This document shows positions 18,296 to 25,400 of a DNA stretch of 64,000 bases, one piece after another. The stretch comes from JAAZGD01 sp034003765. GTDB taxonomy: Bacteria > Bacillota > Clostridia > Peptostreptococcales > Anaerovoracaceae. The number at the start of each line of letters is the position of its first letter. Position 1 is the first letter of the stretch. The stretch spans positions 37,799-101,798 of the forward strand of contig JAVEXZ010000005.1 of the NCBI GenBank assembly GCA_034003765.1, read 5' to 3'. The notes under the pieces are model-generated. The model did no database searches, was not told the DNA's origin, and saw only the letters and a list, made by a program, of their open reading frames with translations. A program made the position numbers and the translations under genes.

Positions 18296-18654
18296 TTACC
18301 ATCACTCCTTTTTTCTTTTAGAAGGCCGGATTTTTTAAAAGCCGAATACATAGATTTTTTTACTTCCTGCATAGAAGTGTTCCCTATGGTGTTCCGTGCA
18401 ATTATTATTAAATCTCTACCCTCTACAAGGACAAACTCTTTTTCCAGCTGTCTAAAACTCTCTTTCATAAGCCTTCTGGCCCTGTTCCTTTTTACACTAT
18501 TTCCAACTTTTTTACTGGCCAAATACCCCATTCGATTGTATGGTAAGTTATTAGCCCTATGGAACAGAACCACGTATCTTTCACCAAAGGATTTTCCTTT
18601 GTTATAGATAGCGGAAAAGTCACTTTTCTTTCTAAGAACTTCCTTTTTTAGCAT
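18292..18654 (-). CDS. rnpA: Ribonuclease P protein component
   Basis: RnpA is the protein subunit of RNase P, which removes tRNA 5' leaders. The 120 residues contain the signature KVGNSVKRNRARRLMKESFR that contacts the catalytic RNA, and a later RDLIIIARN strand. The ribosome site (AAGG about 14 bases upstream) is weak. A hairpin sits between rpmH and this gene, so rnpA is probably made at a lower level than L34, as is usual. Confidence 0.96.
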   Translation of the reverse strand: MLKKEVLRKKSDFSAIYNKGKSFGERYVVLFHRANNLPYNRMGYLASKKVGNSVKRNRARRLMKESFRQLEKEFVLVEGRDLIIIARNTIGNTSMQEVKKSMYSAFKKSGLLKEKRSDGK

Positions 18655-18673
18655 AATTAAAGAACCTTAAAAC

Positions 18674-18694
18674 AAAAAGGCCGCTTGAGCGGTC
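18674..18694 (-). terminator. Attenuator-like hairpin between rpmH and rnpA
   Basis: On the minus strand CCGC-TCAA-GCGG with flanking pairs is followed by TTTTTGTTTT directly after the rpmH stop. It should end part of the transcripts and so lower rnpA expression relative to rpmH. Confidence 0.65.
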
Positions 18695-18695
18695 T

Positions 18696-18830
18696 CTATG
18701 CTGTCAAGGATTTTCTTCCTCTCAATCTTCTTCTCTTTAAGACATTTTTACCGTTTTTTGTGCTCATTCTTTTTCTAAAGCCATGTTCTTTGTTTCTCTG
18801 TCTAACCTTTGGTTGAAAAGTTCTTTTCAT
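18696..18830 (-). CDS. rpmH: Ribosomal protein L34
   Basis: A 44-residue protein beginning MKRTFQPKVRQRNKEHGF and ending RRRLRGRKSLTA is a complete L34, a basic protein of the large ribosomal subunit. It has AGGAGGTG upstream. It is the first gene of the left operon, driven by a perfect consensus promoter at 18920-18948. Confidence 0.97.
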   Translation of the reverse strand: MKRTFQPKVRQRNKEHGFRKRMSTKNGKNVLKRRRLRGRKSLTA

Positions 18831-18919
18831 TTGAATCGACACCTCCTTATTTAGTTTAGCTGATTCTTATTTCCAGCTTTTATGGCCGTCTTAATTCCAA
18901 CGGGCACATATGCCATATA

Positions 18920-18948
18920 ATTATATAGCCCACCTTCTTTTATGTCAA
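18920..18948 (-). promoter_or_regulatory. Perfect consensus promoter for rpmH operon
   Basis: The minus strand has TTGACA, a 17-base spacer and TATAAT, an exact match to the housekeeping consensus, about 90 bases upstream of rpmH. It fires away from oriC. Confidence 0.85.
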
Positions 18949-19007
18949 CGTTTTTAACCGGCTTTTTAGATGAGACAATAGGTCAAATACCGGGTTTTAC
19001 AACATAT

Positions 19008-19111
19008 AGTGGATAAGACCCAATTTGTTAACATTAGTATCCACAATTAGTGGATAAAACTAAGAAAATTTCTTTTACTTTTAAGAGATTTTCCCCTTGC
19101 CCTGTGGATAA
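19008..19111. promoter_or_regulatory. oriC part 1: DnaA-box cluster upstream of dnaA
   Basis: Four DnaA boxes lie here: AGTGGATAA at 19008-19016, GTATCCACA at 19037-19045, AGTGGATAA at 19049-19057, and a perfect TGTGGATAA at 19103-19111. The middle two face each other, separated by three bases. The perfect box sits just before TATTAT (19118-19123), a candidate dnaA -10 element, with TTGCCC 15 bases upstream of it. DnaA would therefore be expected to repress its own gene. The promoter spacing is short, so that part is tentative. Confidence 0.85.
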
Positions 19112-19160
19112 CATTTGTATTATGATATATGTACCGGTAAAAAGCAAGAGAAAGGCTGAT

Positions 19161-20498
19161 ATGAAAGATTTGAAGGAAGACTGGAGCGCGGTACAAGAAC
19201 TCTTAAAGAATAATTTACAAGAGATAAGTTATGAAACATGGTTTGCACCCCTAACTCCACTAAGGACCGACACAAAAAGCAAAAGAATATATATTGACCC
19301 CTATGCCAGTATGAATCAAAACATACTGACTAGTCGTTATATGCCCCTACTAGAAAATACAATTGGAGATGTTTTCGGTAAGGGATATAAGGTTGTTTTT
19401 GAGTATATAAAGGATCGTACTGGAGGAAATGTAAGCTACGGTGGTAGTGGTGAAGAATTCGATGGGGAGTTTTACTTCAACCCCCGTTATAATTTTTCTA
19501 CCTTCGTAGTTGGGAGTAACAATAAGTATGCCCATGCTGCAGCCTTAGCTGTTGCTACTTTACCTTCAGATGATTACAACCCTCTATTCTTATATGGGGG
19601 TTCTGGCCTAGGTAAAACTCATCTAATGCATGCTATAGGCCACCACATTCTTCAAAACCACCCAAAATTGAAGCCTTTATATGTTTCTTCTGAGATGTTT
19701 ACCAATGAAATGATAAAGGCTATTAGTGAAAAAAAGACTGGTGAATTTAGAAATAAGTATAGAAAAATCGACGTATTACTAATAGACGATATTCAGTTTC
19801 TTGAGGGGAAGACAGGTACCCAGGAAGAATTTTTCTTTACTTTTGAATCGCTTTATCAATCAAAAAAGCAAATAATTATAAGCAGTGATAGGCCTCCAAA
19901 TAAACTGGTGAGTTTTGATGACCGTTTAAGAGGGAGGTTTCAGTGGAATGTTGTTGCTGATATTACAGCCCCAGATTACGAAACCAGGGTTGCCATTTTA
20001 AGAAAAAAAGCAGAACTAGAAGGCCTTGTTATAGATGAGCCTCTGCAAGATGTAATAGAGTTAATTTGTGAAAAGGTTAAGTTTAATATAAGAGAGTTGG
20101 AAGGAGCCTTTACACGAATAGTAACATTTTCTAATTTAATGAATGAACCAATAAGCAGGAACCTAGCCAGAGAAGTTTTGAAAGATATTTTATTAGCAGC
20201 TGATTTTAATATAACTTCAGACTCAATTAAAAAGGCTGTTTGTAAATTTTACTCAATTAAAATGGTAGATATGGATTCTTCAAAGAGAACTCGGATTTTA
20301 GCATTTCCAAGGCAAATAGCCATGTATCTTTGCCGAGAACTCACAGATCTTTCCTTACCTAAAATAGGAGAATGTTTTGGTAATAGAGATCATACAACTG
20401 TGCTTTATGCTTGTGATAAAATAGGAACACTTATAAAAAGTGACGAAGAATTAAGGGAGAATATAAATACACTAAAGAACACTATTAATGGAAAGTAG
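19161..20498 (+). CDS. dnaA: Chromosomal replication initiator DnaA
   Basis: DnaA binds DnaA boxes and melts the origin. The ATG at 19161 is preferred because AAAGG lies upstream and MKDLKEDWSAVQELLKNNL is the expected domain I start; it gives 445 residues. Domain III has Walker A GGSGLGKTHLMHAIG, Walker B VLLIDDIQFLEGK and the sensor segment SSDRPPNKL. Domain IV carries the DnaA-box-reading signature GECFGNRDHTTVLYACDKI. Two candidate origin sub-regions flank the gene. Confidence 0.98.
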   Translation: MKDLKEDWSAVQELLKNNLQEISYETWFAPLTPLRTDTKSKRIYIDPYASMNQNILTSRYMPLLENTIGDVFGKGYKVVFEYIKDRTGGNVSYGGSGEEFDGEFYFNPRYNFSTFVVGSNNKYAHAAALAVATLPSDDYNPLFLYGGSGLGKTHLMHAIGHHILQNHPKLKPLYVSSEMFTNEMIKAISEKKTGEFRNKYRKIDVLLIDDIQFLEGKTGTQEEFFFTFESLYQSKKQIIISSDRPPNKLVSFDDRLRGRFQWNVVADITAPDYETRVAILRKKAELEGLVIDEPLQDVIELICEKVKFNIRELEGAFTRIVTFSNLMNEPISRNLAREVLKDILLAADFNITSDSIKKAVCKFYSIKMVDMDSSKRTRILAFPRQIAMYLCRELTDLSLPKIGECFGNRDHTTVLYACDKIGTLIKSDEELRENINTLKNTINGK

Positions 20499-20534
20499 TA
20501 ACTTATTCTTTTTATTCCATAAGGTTTTTACCAC

Positions 20535-20648
20535 TTGTCCACAAGCTTGTTAATTCTACCCTCTTTGGAATTTCAATATACACAAGTACTTATCTACATA
20601 TTAACAAGCCCTACTACTATTACTACTACCTAACTATATAAATAATAA
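20535..20648. promoter_or_regulatory. oriC part 2: DnaA boxes, DnaA-trio run and AT-rich unwinding element
   Basis: Between dnaA and dnaN lie DnaA boxes TTGTCCACA (20535-20543) and TTATCTACA (20590-20598). About a dozen bases on are six contiguous trinucleotides of CTA/TTA type (CTA CTA CTA TTA CTA CTA, 20611-20628) and then AT-rich TAACTATATAAATAATAA to 20648. In B. subtilis the same order (box, short GC-rich gap, DnaA-trio, AT-rich stretch) is where DnaA loads on single strands and opens the duplex. I therefore place the unwinding site here. Confidence 0.8.
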
Positions 20649-20668
20649 GGGCCTTTGGAGGAAAAATT

Positions 20669-21778
20669 ATGAGATTCACATGTGACCAATCAAGTTTAGT
20701 TAAAGCATTAAATACTGTTTCAAAAGCAGTTACATCAAGAACTACTATTCCAATATTAAAGGGAATACTTTTAAATCTTCAAGGTAATGATTTAACCTTA
20801 ACTGCATCAGATTTAGAAATTTCTATTGAAAAAGTTATACAAGTAAGAGGAATGGAGAATGGATCTCTTGTTGTTTCAGCAAAACTGTTTTCTGATATTA
20901 TAAGGAAACTGCCAAATGAAGATATTTTTATAGAAGGTGATGAAAATGAAAAAACATTAATTAAAACATCATCTTCAGAGTTTACAATTGTTTCAATTCA
21001 AGCAGATGAATTCCCAAGAATTGGAACCATTGAAGAAGAGCAGGATCGTTTTGTATTTAATAAAGATTTACTAAGAGAAATGGTAAGAAAAACCACTTTT
21101 TGTGCCAGCCTTGATGAATCAAAAGGTATTATTGTTGGAGTTCTTATAGAGAGAAACCAAGATAATATTACAATGGTTGCTCTTGATGGATTTAGGATGG
21201 CGGTAGTAAGAGAAAGTATAGAAAAAGGAGATGAAAGTAAAATTATCATTTCTGCTAAACTCCTTTCGGAAATTAGTAAGATAATTACAGACGAAGAACC
21301 TGAAGGAGATATTATTATGGTACTGGATAAAAAGAAAGCTCTTATAACAATAGATACTAGCAAAGTTGTATTGAGATTATTAGAAGGAGATTTTATTAAA
21401 TATAGAGATATACTTCCCAAAGATAAATCACTAAAAATGTTAGTATCAAGGTCATTATTACAAGATAGTATTGAGAGAGCTTCTTTGTTAGCAAAGGAAG
21501 GTAAAAACAACCTAGTAAAATTTACCATTATAGATAATTTACTAACAATAACTTCCAAATCAGAAGAAGGTAATGTTAAAGAGGAAATAGTAATAGAGAA
21601 AATTGGTGAGGATATAGAAATTGGTTTTAATAGTAAATACCTATTAGATGTTTTAAAAGCAGTAGATGATGATGTTATTTTAATGGAGTTTAATAGCCCA
21701 ACTAGTCCATGTATGATAAAACAGCCAGAGGATACTATGTATGAATACCTAGTGTTACCTGTCCGTATTAATGGTTAA
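20669..21778 (+). CDS. dnaN: DNA polymerase III beta subunit (sliding clamp)
   Basis: The sliding clamp holds the replicative polymerase on DNA. The 369 residues start MRFTCDQSSLVKALNTVSKA and continue with ISRTTIPILKG-type family sequence (here SRTTIPILKGILLNL). They end in YEYLVLPVRING, the conserved clamp C-terminus (LPVR) that forms the partner-binding pocket. GGAGG lies ten bases before the ATG. The start of rsmG overlaps its last codons, so the two are translated together. Confidence 0.97.
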   Translation: MRFTCDQSSLVKALNTVSKAVTSRTTIPILKGILLNLQGNDLTLTASDLEISIEKVIQVRGMENGSLVVSAKLFSDIIRKLPNEDIFIEGDENEKTLIKTSSSEFTIVSIQADEFPRIGTIEEEQDRFVFNKDLLREMVRKTTFCASLDESKGIIVGVLIERNQDNITMVALDGFRMAVVRESIEKGDESKIIISAKLLSEISKIITDEEPEGDIIMVLDKKKALITIDTSKVVLRLLEGDFIKYRDILPKDKSLKMLVSRSLLQDSIERASLLAKEGKNNLVKFTIIDNLLTITSKSEEGNVKEEIVIEKIGEDIEIGFNSKYLLDVLKAVDDDVILMEFNSPTSPCMIKQPEDTMYEYLVLPVRING

Positions 21779-22499
21779 TAGTTTGAAAAAATTAAGAGAA
21801 TATCTTTACAAATTAAATTACAAAGACCAAAAAGAAATTGATAGATCTATAAATTTATTTGAATTATATATGGAAAATATATTAAGAAACAATGAGAAGA
21901 TAAATGTAACCTCAATTAAGGATAGAGATTCTTTTATAGCAAAACACTATATTGACTCTGTAAGTATAATAAGTGAAGACGAATTTTTAAATGCAAAAGA
22001 TATAATTGACATAGGTACAGGAGGAGGATTCCCTGGAGTTCCTCTAGCAATACTTTTTCCAGACAAGAATTTTACTTTAGTTGATTCTGTGGCAAAGAAG
22101 ATTAATGTTATTAAAGATAGCATAAGTGATTTACCAATTCATAACATAGACCTTGTTATAGGAAGAGCTGAAATTATTGGTAGAAGTCCTGACCACAGAG
22201 AAGTATATGACCTTTGTGTTTCAAGAGCCGTTGCACCTCTTGAGTATCTGATAGAATTTACAATTCCCTTAATAAAAACTGGTGGATCCTTTGTAGCATA
22301 TAAAGGGCCTGCAGGAATAAAGGAAATCGACCAAACCGAATTTATAGTAAAAAAACTTGGCGCATCCCTTAATAGAATAAAGGAGGTTCAACCCTTCTTA
22401 GATGGATCAGACCACATTTTAATGGTGTTTTCAAAAGATAAATCAACACCAGAAGAATACCCTAGAAGAATGGATCAAATTAAAAAGAAAAACAAATAA
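21771..22499 (+). CDS. rsmG: 16S rRNA (guanine527-N7)-methyltransferase RsmG (GidB)
   Basis: RsmG methylates G527 of 16S rRNA, using S-adenosylmethionine. The 242 residues carry the SAM-binding motif IIDIGTGGGFPGVPLAI and the VSRAVAPLEYLIEF segment; the tail contains YPRR as in homologues. It overlaps dnaN by eight bases without a clear ribosome site, so initiation probably depends on dnaN translation (a TTG at 21783 is an alternative). In most Firmicutes this gene follows mnmG on the other arm; here it follows dnaN. Confidence 0.95.
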   Translation: MVNSLKKLREYLYKLNYKDQKEIDRSINLFELYMENILRNNEKINVTSIKDRDSFIAKHYIDSVSIISEDEFLNAKDIIDIGTGGGFPGVPLAILFPDKNFTLVDSVAKKINVIKDSISDLPIHNIDLVIGRAEIIGRSPDHREVYDLCVSRAVAPLEYLIEFTIPLIKTGGSFVAYKGPAGIKEIDQTEFIVKKLGASLNRIKEVQPFLDGSDHILMVFSKDKSTPEEYPRRMDQIKKKNK

Positions 22500-22514
22500 T
22501 ATTTTTATAAAAAA

Positions 22515-22530
22515 TGTTTCACGTGAAACA
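22515..22530. promoter_or_regulatory. parS centromere site 1
   Basis: The 16-bp sequence TGTTTCACGTGAAACA is an exact parS consensus, inside a longer perfect palindrome (22511-22534). It is the ParB/Spo0J loading site and lies just upstream of the parA ribosome site. Confidence 0.97.
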
Positions 22531-22558
22531 TTTTAAGAATCTTCAGGAGGAAGTGATA

Positions 22559-23326
22559 GTGGGAAAAGCAATAGCAATATTTAATCAAAAGGGCGGTGTA
22601 GGCAAGACTACAACTAATATAAACTTGGCAGCTTGCCTAGCCTATATAGGCAAAATAATTCTTGTTTTAGATATAGACCCTCAAGGAAACACAACAAGTG
22701 GGATGGGTATATCAAAAAAGGGATTAAAGAAAACTTCCTATGAAATTCTTGTGGATGATGATATGGATCCAAGAGAAACAATTATGGCTACTGGTATTCA
22801 TAATCTAGACATAATTCCTGCCAGCGTTCAGCTTGCAGGAGCAGAAGTTGAACTTGTTCAGATGGAAAGTAGAGAGAAAAGATTAAAGAGGGCCATAGAC
22901 CAAATTAAGGGAGATTATGACTATATATTTATAGATTGTCCACCATCTCTGGGCCTTCTTACCATTAACTCACTAACGGCGGTGGACAGCGTACTAATAC
23001 CTATTCAATGCGAGTTCTATGCCCTTGAAGGAGTTAGTCAATTAATGAGCACTGTAGAAATAGTACAAAAAACTCTTAACAAAAACCTTGAAGTTCAAGG
23101 AGTAATACTGTCTATGTTTGACGGAAGAACCAATTTATCAATACAAGTGGTCCAGGAGGTTAAGAAGTATTTCAAAGAAAAAGTTTACAAAACCATTATT
23201 CCTAGAAACATACGGCTAGCAGAAGCACCAGGTTTTGGGATACCTATTATACAATACGATCCCAAATCTATTGGGGCACAGGCTTATATGGATTTTGCAA
23301 AAGAGTTCCTTGAAGGGGAGAAGTAA
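22559..23326 (+). CDS. parA: Chromosome partitioning ATPase ParA (Soj)
   Basis: ParA/Soj is a Walker-type ATPase that works with ParB on origin segregation and modulates DnaA. I start it at GTG 22559, eight bases after AGGAGG, giving 255 residues. An ATG at 22514 would translate through the parS site and has no ribosome site. The deviant Walker A is FNQKGGVGKTTTNINLAA, Walker A' is LDIDPQGNTTSGMG, and Walker B is YIFIDCPPSLGLLT. parB begins two bases after its stop. Confidence 0.96.
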   Translation: MGKAIAIFNQKGGVGKTTTNINLAACLAYIGKIILVLDIDPQGNTTSGMGISKKGLKKTSYEILVDDDMDPRETIMATGIHNLDIIPASVQLAGAEVELVQMESREKRLKRAIDQIKGDYDYIFIDCPPSLGLLTINSLTAVDSVLIPIQCEFYALEGVSQLMSTVEIVQKTLNKNLEVQGVILSMFDGRTNLSIQVVQEVKKYFKEKVYKTIIPRNIRLAEAPGFGIPIIQYDPKSIGAQAYMDFAKEFLEGEK

Positions 23327-23328
23327 TA

Positions 23329-24237
23329 ATGGCTGCAAAAAACACAGGCTTAGGAAGAGGGCTTGAAGCTCTCTTTGGAGATGTGGAAATTCAATTCGAG
23401 CCTATGACCGATGATGAAAAAAAAGAGAGAGAAAGCAAGAGGCGGATAGAGGAAGAAAACTCTATTCTCTTCGTTGACATTAATAATATAAAGCCCAATG
23501 ATAAGCAGCCACGAAAAAGTTTCGATAGAGAAAAACTGGAAGAGCTTGCAGAGTCTATACTTGCCCACGGGGTAATACAACCAGTAGTTCTTAGAAAGGA
23601 ATCCCAGGGAAAAGGCTATGAGTTAGTTGCAGGAGAGAGGCGTTGGAGAGCTGCAAGAATAGCTGGTATCAAAGAAATACCCGCCATTGTAAGGGTATTA
23701 ACAGAAGAACAAAACCTTCTACTTTCTATTATAGAGAACATGCAAAGAGAAGATCTTAACCCTATAGAAGAAGCAGAAGCAGTTAGTAAGATGATGAACA
23801 CCTATCAATTTACCCAAGAGGAGGTTGCTAAAAGCCTAGGTAAGAGTAGGCCATATATAGCGAATTTAGTGAGGTTATTAAAACTTCAAGATGAAATAAA
23901 AGAGATGATTCTCAACAACCAATTATCTCAAGGACATGCAAGAGCCCTTATTTCATTGCCAAGTAAAAAACAATTGCTAATAGCAAAAAAGGCGGTAAAA
24001 GATGGACTTTCAGTAAGGGAAGTAGAGAAGCTTGCAGGTGATGATGGTCCACAGAAAAAGAGGGTAAAAACCCTTACCCCAAGCCCTGATAGAAGTAGGA
24101 TAGAAAATGATCTCAAAGAAGTTTTGGGAACAAGAGTCAAGATAAAAGAAAAGGGAAAAAAGGGAACCCTAGAAATAGAATACTATTCGAAGGAAGAACT
24201 AGAAAGACTTATAGACCTATTAAAATCCCTCCAGTAA
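23329..24237 (+). CDS. parB: Chromosome partitioning protein ParB (Spo0J)
   Basis: ParB is the CTP-dependent clamp that loads on parS and organises the origin. The 302 residues start with MAAKNTGLGRGLEALFGD, the ParA-activating N-terminus. The CTP-binding motif is VAGERRWRAAR, and ENMQREDLNPIEEAEA follows. The central HTH (TQEEVAKSLGKSRPYIANLVR) reads parS and the C-terminal dimer domain closes the protein. Perfect parS sites lie before parA and directly after this stop codon. Confidence 0.97.
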   Translation: MAAKNTGLGRGLEALFGDVEIQFEPMTDDEKKERESKRRIEEENSILFVDINNIKPNDKQPRKSFDREKLEELAESILAHGVIQPVVLRKESQGKGYELVAGERRWRAARIAGIKEIPAIVRVLTEEQNLLLSIIENMQREDLNPIEEAEAVSKMMNTYQFTQEEVAKSLGKSRPYIANLVRLLKLQDEIKEMILNNQLSQGHARALISLPSKKQLLIAKKAVKDGLSVREVEKLAGDDGPQKKRVKTLTPSPDRSRIENDLKEVLGTRVKIKEKGKKGTLEIEYYSKEELERLIDLLKSLQ

Positions 24238-24238
24238 T

Positions 24239-24254
24239 TGTTTCACGTGAAACA
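24239..24254. promoter_or_regulatory. parS centromere site 2
   Basis: A second exact TGTTTCACGTGAAACA begins two bases after the parB stop, within a 22-bp perfect palindrome (24236-24257). The two sites bracket the parAB operon 1.7 kb apart. Confidence 0.97.
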
Positions 24255-24339
24255 ATTAACCCCAAAGCAAAAGAGAAGGGGGTCTAAGTATCCCTACACA
24301 AATATAGGATAAATACAATACCAGCAGAGGTTAATAAAA

Positions 24340-25218
24340 ATGTACGAACTTGTAGCGGTGGGTCAAGGGACCTATTATATGGATTGCCCTGTAAAGATAG
24401 GCTTCTTCTTTACCCCAGGAGGAGAAGTTTTTTTAATTGACTCAGGAATAGACAAAGATACCGCTAAAAAGGCGGAAAAACACATAGGAGAAAAAGGGGG
24501 ACGTTTGTCTGCCATAATAAATACCCATAGCCATGCGGACCATTGTGGTGGAGATAAGTATCTACAAGACAAGTATCTATGTCCTATATACGCAAGTTCA
24601 TTAGAGGCAGCTATTATTAGAAACCCAATCTTAGAGCCATCTTTTTTATATGGAGGCTATCCATATAAGGCCTTGCAAAACAAGTATTTGATGGCCAAAG
24701 CTGCAAGAGCAGACAACATAGAAGATGCTTGCCTACCACAAGGCTTTGAAATCACTGATCTACCAGGTCATTATTTTCAACAGATTGGAATCAAGACTCC
24801 AGATGAAGTTTGGTTTATTGGAGACAGTGTCTTTGGTGAAGAAATAATCAGTAAATATTCTTTCACATTTATGTATGATGTCAAAAGCCAATTTGAAACC
24901 CTAGATAAATTACTTAAACTAAGAGGAAATTTCTTCGTCCCCTCTCATGGCAAGGCTGGGAAAACCCTAGAATCTTTGGTATCATCAAACAGAAAAAAGA
25001 TAATAGAAGATTTGGCTTCACTTAAAGAAATGTGCAAAAAGGGAAGAAGCTGGGAAGAATTACTCAAGGAAGTATTTGATAAAAACTCTCTCCTATTAGA
25101 CCACGGCCAGTACATCCTTATGGGGTCAACAATTAGGTCCTATCTATCATACCTATACGACGAAAAAGAAATAAGGGTGGATTTTCAAGAAAATAAAATG
25201 CTTTGGTCTCTTCCATAG
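24340..25218 (+). CDS. Metallo-beta-lactamase-fold hydrolase
   Basis: The 292-residue protein has the metal-binding motif THSHADHCGG after the strand FLIDSGIDKDTAKKAE. Later ligands include the histidine of TDLPGHYFQQIG, the aspartate of FIGDSVFGEE and the histidine of VPSHGKAG, so it should hold two zinc or iron ions. No signal peptide is seen, so it is cytoplasmic. The C-terminal 80 residues are helical and include an HGQYILMGSTIRSYLSYLYD segment. It resembles glyoxalase II-like or broad MBL hydrolases; the substrate is unknown. It stands alone between parS2 and the hut operon. Confidence 0.88.
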   Translation: MYELVAVGQGTYYMDCPVKIGFFFTPGGEVFLIDSGIDKDTAKKAEKHIGEKGGRLSAIINTHSHADHCGGDKYLQDKYLCPIYASSLEAAIIRNPILEPSFLYGGYPYKALQNKYLMAKAARADNIEDACLPQGFEITDLPGHYFQQIGIKTPDEVWFIGDSVFGEEIISKYSFTFMYDVKSQFETLDKLLKLRGNFFVPSHGKAGKTLESLVSSNRKKIIEDLASLKEMCKKGRSWEELLKEVFDKNSLLLDHGQYILMGSTIRSYLSYLYDEKEIRVDFQENKMLWSLP

Positions 25219-25231
25219 GAAGGGGCTTTTT
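25208..25231 (+). terminator. Terminator after the MBL-fold gene
   Basis: CTCTTCC-ATA-GGAAGGG (one G-T pair) followed by GCTTTTT overlaps the stop codon. It separates the gene from the hut promoter. Confidence 0.6.
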
Positions 25232-25317
25232 AATTTACAGCGCTAAAGTGGAAAAGGTGTAGACCGCTAAAACTATTGAAGTTCGTGGCTTTTACAAAAA
25301 TTCTTTGCAAAAAAACC

Positions 25318-25346
25318 ATGAGAAACCACTAAGAATTTGATATAAT
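25318..25346 (+). promoter_or_regulatory. Candidate promoter of the histidine utilisation operon
   Basis: A TATAAT with a 17-base spacer to ATGAGA (four of six -35 bases) lies 55 bases upstream of hutH. No regulator gene or obvious riboswitch is adjacent. Confidence 0.45.
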
Positions 25347-25400
25347 AATTTAACCACTTAATCCCACTTTGATTTCATCTAAGAACAGGAGGAAGTTAAC

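Noticed and set aside
20998..21558. 186-residue minus-strand frame inside dnaN
   Set aside because: It is the antisense shadow of a certain gene with no start signal.
22514..22558. ATG start for parA inside parS
   Set aside because: It would translate the parS palindrome; the GTG at 22559 has a perfect AGGAGG and gives the usual Soj length.
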